From the NCBI RefSeq assembly GCF_018128905.1, contig NZ_CP063808.1, positions 2,914,001 to 2,978,000 of the forward strand: a stretch of 64,000 nt of DNA, read 5' to 3'. The position numbers were made by a program, and so were the translations under genes. Shown here piece after piece: positions 60,356 through 64,000 of this stretch (positions are counted from its first letter, which is position 1; the number at the start of each line of letters is the position of its first letter). The notes beneath the pieces are model-generated. The model made no database searches, was not told the origin of the DNA, and saw only the letters and a program-made list of their open reading frames with translations. The DNA is from Streptomyces sp. A2-16. Its GTDB lineage: Bacteria; Actinomycetota; Actinomycetes; Streptomycetales; Streptomycetaceae.

Positions 60356-61294
60356 ATGAACGGCTCGCGGATCGCCGCAGTCGGCCACTACCAGCCCGCC
60401 AAGGTACTCACCAACGAGGACCTGGCGGCCCTGGTCGACACCAGCGACGAGTGGATCCGGTCCCGCGTGGGGATCCGTACCCGCCACATCGCCGGCCCCG
60501 ACGAGCCGGTCGACGAGCTCGCCGCGCACGCCGCCGCCAAGGCGCTGGCCTCGGCCGGGCTCGCACCCGCCGACATCGACCTGGTCCTGGTCGCCACCTC
60601 GACCGCCGTCGACCGGTCCCCGAACATGGCCGCCCGGGTCGCGGCCCGGCTCGGCATCCCCTCGCCCGCCGCGATGGACGTCAACGTGGTCTGCGCCGGG
60701 TTCACCCACGCGCTGGCCACCGCCGACCACACCGTGCGGGCCGGCGCGGCGACCCGGGCCCTGGTCATCGGCGCCGACAAGATGTCCGCGGTGACCGACT
60801 GGAGCGACCGCACCACCTGCGTGCTCGTCGGCGACGGGGCGGGCGCGGCGGTCGTCGAGGGGGCCGAGGTGCCCGGCATCTCGCCCGTGCTGTGGGGATC
60901 GGTGCCGGAGATGGGGCACGCCGTGCGGATCGAGGGCGAGCCGGCGCGCTTCGCCCAGGAGGGGCAGAGCGTCTACCGCTGGGCGACCACGAAGCTTCCG
61001 GCGCTGGCCCGGCAGGCCTGCGAACGCGCCGGGCTCACCCCGGCGGACCTGGCCGCCGTCGTCCTGCACCAGGCGAACCTGCGGATCATCGAGCCGCTCG
61101 CGGAGAAGATCGGCGCGGTCAACGCCGTGGTGGCCCGTGATGTCTCGGAGTCCGGGAACACGTCGGCGGCGAGCATTCCGCTCGCGTTCTCCAAGCTGGT
61201 CGAGCAGGGCGAGATCTCGACCGGGGACCCGGTGCTGCTGTTCGGGTTCGGGGGCAACCTGTCGTACGCGGGTCAGGTCATCCGCTGTCCCTGA
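60356..61294 (+). CDS. Beta-ketoacyl-ACP synthase III-family protein (FabH-like)
   Basis: This is a 312-residue thiolase-fold enzyme. The triad is Cys113 (NVVCAGF), His238 (VLHQANLRI) and Asn268 (SGNTSAAS), all in place. It condenses an acyl-CoA with malonyl-ACP, or makes a specialised acyl product. The main FabH of Streptomyces lies in the fab operon with fabD and acpP; this one is separate and may have a different role in lipid or secondary metabolism. The ATG at 60356 has GAGGGGGACC. Confidence 0.92.
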   Translation: MNGSRIAAVGHYQPAKVLTNEDLAALVDTSDEWIRSRVGIRTRHIAGPDEPVDELAAHAAAKALASAGLAPADIDLVLVATSTAVDRSPNMAARVAARLGIPSPAAMDVNVVCAGFTHALATADHTVRAGAATRALVIGADKMSAVTDWSDRTTCVLVGDGAGAAVVEGAEVPGISPVLWGSVPEMGHAVRIEGEPARFAQEGQSVYRWATTKLPALARQACERAGLTPADLAAVVLHQANLRIIEPLAEKIGAVNAVVARDVSESGNTSAASIPLAFSKLVEQGEISTGDPVLLFGFGGNLSYAGQVIRCP

Positions 61295-61330
61295 CCCTGA
61301 CCTACGGGATGTGATGAGACCGACTCCCGG

Positions 61331-61364
61331 TTTACCTGTGCTTGGAACGCCGTAGACTGTAGAC
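61331..61364 (+). promoter_or_regulatory. Promoter of the GntR gene with embedded operator
   Basis: TTTACC (61331-61336) and TAGACT (61353-61358) with a 16-bp spacer form a plausible promoter. AGACTGTAGAC (61354-61364) overlaps the -10 box and forms the direct repeat GTAGACT-GTAGACA. It fits autorepression. Confidence 0.65.
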
Positions 61365-61406
61365 AAAACGCAATGGACATGCCCGCCTGGCGAGGAGGGG
61401 ACCGCG

Positions 61407-62084
61407 ATGTTGTCGACAGGACTGCCGCAGGGAGCCGTGCCGAAGCTGGAGCGTCCCGGACCGCTGCGCGATCGCGTGTACGAGGCGCTGCTGGAACTCA
61501 TCACCACTCGCGCTCTGCAGCCGGGTCAGCATCTCGTGGAGAGCGAGTTGGCCGGTCATCTGGGGGTGTCCCGGCAGCCGGTGCGTGAGGCGTTGCAGCG
61601 GTTGAACACCGAGGGGTGGGTGGATCTGCGGCCGGCCCAGGGTGCGTTCGTGCATGAGCCGACGGACGAGGAGGCGGATCAACTCCTCACTGTGCGTACG
61701 TTGTTGGAGGCGGAGGCGGCCCGGCTCGCCGCCGCGAACGCGGGCAGCGCGGGCATCGCCGTACTGGAGGAGCTCTGCGCGCAGGGCGAGAAGGCCGTCG
61801 ACGCCGATGACGTGGACGCCGCCGTCGCCCTGAACGCCCGCTTCCACGCGAAGATCATGGAGCTGGCGGGCAACGCGGTGCTCGCCGAACTGGCGGGGCA
61901 GGTGGACCGCCGGGTGCGCTGGTACTACACGCCGATCGCCCGGCAGCGCGGCCGGCAGTCCTGGATCGAGCACCGTGAGCTGATCGCCGCGATCGCCGGC
62001 CGGGACCAGCGCCGGGCCACCGAGCTGATGCGCGAGCACACCGAGCACACGCGGACGTCGTATCACGCACGCCAGCGGTCGTAG
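61407..62084 (+). CDS. GntR-family (FadR/VanR-type, FCD domain) regulator
   Basis: This is a 225-residue protein. The winged helix lies at residues about 15-80 (LVESELAGHLGVSRQPVREA) and the all-helical FCD ligand-binding domain at about 88-215, with metal-binding-type His residues in RFHAKIMELAGN. FCD regulators bind small organic acids. Its own promoter and the OxlT-like gene upstream share an operator-like 11-mer, so I propose that this protein controls the transporter. The ATG at 61407 has GAGGAGGGGACC. The convergent NmrA-like gene stops 3 bp away. Confidence 0.92.
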   Translation: MLSTGLPQGAVPKLERPGPLRDRVYEALLELITTRALQPGQHLVESELAGHLGVSRQPVREALQRLNTEGWVDLRPAQGAFVHEPTDEEADQLLTVRTLLEAEAARLAAANAGSAGIAVLEELCAQGEKAVDADDVDAAVALNARFHAKIMELAGNAVLAELAGQVDRRVRWYYTPIARQRGRQSWIEHRELIAAIAGRDQRRATELMREHTEHTRTSYHARQRS

Positions 62085-62087
62085 CCG

Positions 62088-62918
62088 CTAGAACGCGTCC
62101 TGGTGTGCCCGTGCCCACTGCGCGAAGGTGCGCGGCGGCCGACCTGTGACCTGCTCCACCGTGGGAAGCACCACCGATTCGTCGAGGGTGCCGTCGACGA
62201 AGAAGGCGAAAAAGGCGTCGACGTAGGACTTCGGCATGCCGGACGCCTCCATCTCGGCCCGTGCCTCCTCGTGCTCCAGGCCCACGGCGCGCAGGTCCCG
62301 GCCCAGCACCTCGCCGAGGATCCGTACCCGGTCGGCGGGCAACAGCGCCTCGGGGCCGGTGACTTCGAGGACGCGGCCCGCGAACTCCTCCGACAGCAAG
62401 CCGCGCAGGGCGACCTGCGCGATGTCGTACGGGTCGATGTCGGTGGTCCGCGCGTCCGGGAAGGGCACCCGGACCGTGTCGCCCTCGCGGATCCCGTCCA
62501 CGAGCCGGAGCGCGTTGGTCATGAAGCTCGTCGGGCGGACGATCGTCCACGCGAGGCCCGAGTCGCGCACGTCGTCCTCCGCGGCGAGCAGATAGCCGGC
62601 GACCGCGTTGCTCCGGTCGCCGGTACCCGCCGACAGACCGGACAGCAGCACCACGCGGCGGACTCCCGCGGCCCGCGCGTCCGCCAGGATCTGCCGCTGG
62701 CCGTCGTAGCCGGGCATGAGGAACAGCCCCCGTACGCCGTCCAGGGCGGCCCGCACGCTCTCCGGCCGGTTCAGATCGCCCGCCACGGCCTCCACGCCCG
62801 CCGGTAACCCCTCGCCGCGCCCGGACCGGCTGACCGCACGCACCCGCTCGCCGGACTCCGCCAGCGCCCGTACCAGTTCGGCGCCCACGTTCCCCGTCGC
62901 ACCCGTCACCAGAAACAT
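62088..62918 (-). CDS. NmrA-like NAD(P)-binding protein, with TTA codon 38
   Basis: This is a 276-residue atypical SDR. The dinucleotide-binding motif TGATGNVGAELVRAL starts near residue 5. PGYDGQRQILADARAAGVRRV and LSGLSAG follow, and a Tyr-x-x-x-Lys motif is missing. The family includes redox sensors (NmrA, HSCARG) and quinone reductases (YtfG). Codon 38 is TTA (62805-62807 on the plus strand), rare in Streptomyces and a bldA target. The next gene on this strand lies outside the local context; the convergent GntR gene ends 3 bp away. Confidence 0.92.
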   Translation of the reverse strand: MFLVTGATGNVGAELVRALAESGERVRAVSRSGRGEGLPAGVEAVAGDLNRPESVRAALDGVRGLFLMPGYDGQRQILADARAAGVRRVVLLSGLSAGTGDRSNAVAGYLLAAEDDVRDSGLAWTIVRPTSFMTNALRLVDGIREGDTVRVPFPDARTTDIDPYDIAQVALRGLLSEEFAGRVLEVTGPEALLPADRVRILGEVLGRDLRAVGLEHEEARAEMEASGMPKSYVDAFFAFFVDGTLDESVVLPTVEQVTGRPPRTFAQWARAHQDAF

Positions 62919-63106
62919 GTTCTCCCCTCCCTCGGCCCATCCTGCGGGGGCACGTGCCAGGACGCCAGAGTGCGACCGGTCTTTGTCCTGTCAGTGGGGA
63001 AAGTCGGAGGCAATCTCTGCACAGCTTCTTCCCAGGTAGGGCCGCCGCTGCTACGTTCCCCTCGAAAGCCCGGCAACTGGTGGCCGAAAGAGGCGGGGAG
63101 GGGCTC

Positions 63107-64000
63107 GTGAGACGCATGACGGCACGACCTGCGAACGCGCATCAGGCCCGGCTGCTCAAGCTGCTGCGCGACGGAGGAGCCAACTCCCGGGCGCAACTGG
63201 GCGATCAGGTCGACCTGTCACGGTCCAAGCTGGCCGTGGAGGTGGACCGTCTGCTGGAGACGGGCCTGATCGTGGCCGACGGACTCGCCGCCTCGCGCGG
63301 CGGGCGCCGCTCCCACAACATCCGGCTCGCCCCCAACCTGCGGTTCCTCGGCGTGGACATCGGCGCGACCTCGATCGACGTCGCCGTCACCAACGCCGAA
63401 CTGGAGATCCTGGGACACCTCAACCAGCCGATGGACGTTCGCGAGGGCCCGGTCGCGGTCTTCGAGCAGGTCCTGTCCATGGCGGCGAAGTTGAGGGCCT
63501 CGGGGCTCGCGGAGGGTTTTGACGGCGCCGGCATCGGTGTCCCGGGGCCGGTCCGCTTTCCCGAGGGTGTTCCGGTGGCTCCGCCGATCATGCCGGGCTG
63601 GGACGGCTTTCCCGTGCGGGAGGCGCTCAGTCAGGAACTCGGCTGTCCGGTCATGGTCGACAACGACGTGAACCTGATGGCGATGGGGGAGATGCACGCG
63701 GGTGTCGCTCGTTCCGTGGGCGATTTCCTCTGCGTCAAGATCGGTACCGGCATCGGCTGCGGCATCGTCGCCGGCGGTGAGGTCCACCGCGGGGTGACGG
63801 GCAGCGCCGGCGACATCGGGCACATCCAGGCCGTGCCCGACGGCCGTCCGTGCGCCTGCGGCAACCGGGGCTGTCTGGAAGCCCACTTCAGCGGGGCCGC
63901 CCTGGCCCGGGACGCCGTGGAGGCGGTCGAGCAGGGGCGGTCGGAGGAACTCGCCGCGCGGCTCTCGGCGAACGGCGAACTGACCGCGGTCGACGTCGCC
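63107..64000 (+). CDS. ROK-family transcriptional regulator (3'-truncated by window edge)
   Basis: 298 codons are present with no stop before the window end. The N-terminal winged helix (about 5-65, with NSRAQLGDQVDLSRSKLAVE) precedes the ROK sugar-kinase-like domain, which has VDIGATSIDVAV near residue 85, the GVPGPV motif and the zinc-binding CACGNRGCLEA near residue 247. ROK regulators sense sugars or sugar phosphates. The GTG at 63107 is favoured by GGGGAGGGG just upstream; ATG at 63116 is the alternative. Given its distance of 15 kb from the glycan operon, no direct link can be claimed. Confidence 0.92.
   Translation, partial: MRRMTARPANAHQARLLKLLRDGGANSRAQLGDQVDLSRSKLAVEVDRLLETGLIVADGLAASRGGRRSHNIRLAPNLRFLGVDIGATSIDVAVTNAELEILGHLNQPMDVREGPVAVFEQVLSMAAKLRASGLAEGFDGAGIGVPGPVRFPEGVPVAPPIMPGWDGFPVREALSQELGCPVMVDNDVNLMAMGEMHAGVARSVGDFLCVKIGTGIGCGIVAGGEVHRGVTGSAGDIGHIQAVPDGRPCACGNRGCLEAHFSGAALARDAVEAVEQGRSEELAARLSANGELTAVDVA

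Overview
This 64 kb window is high-GC actinobacterial DNA, almost certainly from a Streptomyces chromosome. The evidence is strong G/C third-position bias, frequent GTG/TTG starts, many one-component regulators (XRE/DUF5753, WYL, LysR, GntR, MarR, ROK), a DUF574 methyltransferase, CebR-type operators next to CBM2 cellulases, and very rare TTA codons. No rRNA, tRNA, CRISPR array, insertion sequence, attachment site or prophage was seen. The ends fall inside a metallo-beta-lactamase-fold gene (left) and a ROK regulator (right).

Region 1 (1-18.2 kb) is a housekeeping and regulatory patchwork. It holds a membrane-anchored alkaline-phosphatase-superfamily protein, a MoxR ATPase translationally coupled to a VWA/metallopeptidase-like partner, OsmC, a CorA-like membrane protein, GDPD, and a solitary second-type dnaK with a HspR-like element. 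Next come the wreckage of a nitrate reductase operon (narG', narH', intact-looking narJ, narI'), then methyltransferases, XRE regulators and a WYL regulator facing a two-gene operon across a perfect palindrome.

Region 2 (18.2-29.6 kb) is a secreted plant-cell-wall cluster: PL11 rhamnogalacturonan lyase, GH74 xyloglucanase, GH48 and GH6 cellobiohydrolases and a GH5 endoglucanase. The last four all carry CBM2. A perfect CebR operator and a second imperfect one lie between the divergent GH48 and GH5 genes. GH5 has a TTA codon at position 10, suggesting bldA control.

Region 3 (29.6-38.3 kb) has a PhyH dioxygenase, a His-rich methyltransferase, a membrane glycosyltransferase, a 1168-residue HTH-nSTAND-WD40 protein with a 42-bp tandem repeat, an SDR and an aldo/keto reductase.

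Region 4 (38.5-48.1 kb) is the most striking part. It is a tight five-gene, one-strand operon encoding only exported proteins: GH105, a jelly-roll lyase-like protein, a GH28-like/GH29-like/CBM32 fusion, a GH27/GH18-like fusion, and a CBM-FN3-FN3-PQQ-type sugar dehydrogenase. I infer that it attacks a decorated pectic or fucosylated and galactosylated glycan; the substrate is not known.

Region 5 (48.1-64 kb) has an acyl-CoA ligase, then several divergent regulator/target pairs with clear palindromes (LysR/BASS transporter, MarR/quinone oxidoreductase, LysR/SDR). It then has fdhD beside a truncated formate dehydrogenase remnant, an OxlT-like antiporter with an overlapping 45-residue partner, a KAS III-like enzyme, a FadR-type GntR regulator whose promoter motif recurs upstream of the antiporter, an NmrA-like protein with a TTA codon, and the ROK regulator. 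Decay of both nitrate reductase and a formate dehydrogenase component in one window suggests loss of molybdoenzyme functions.
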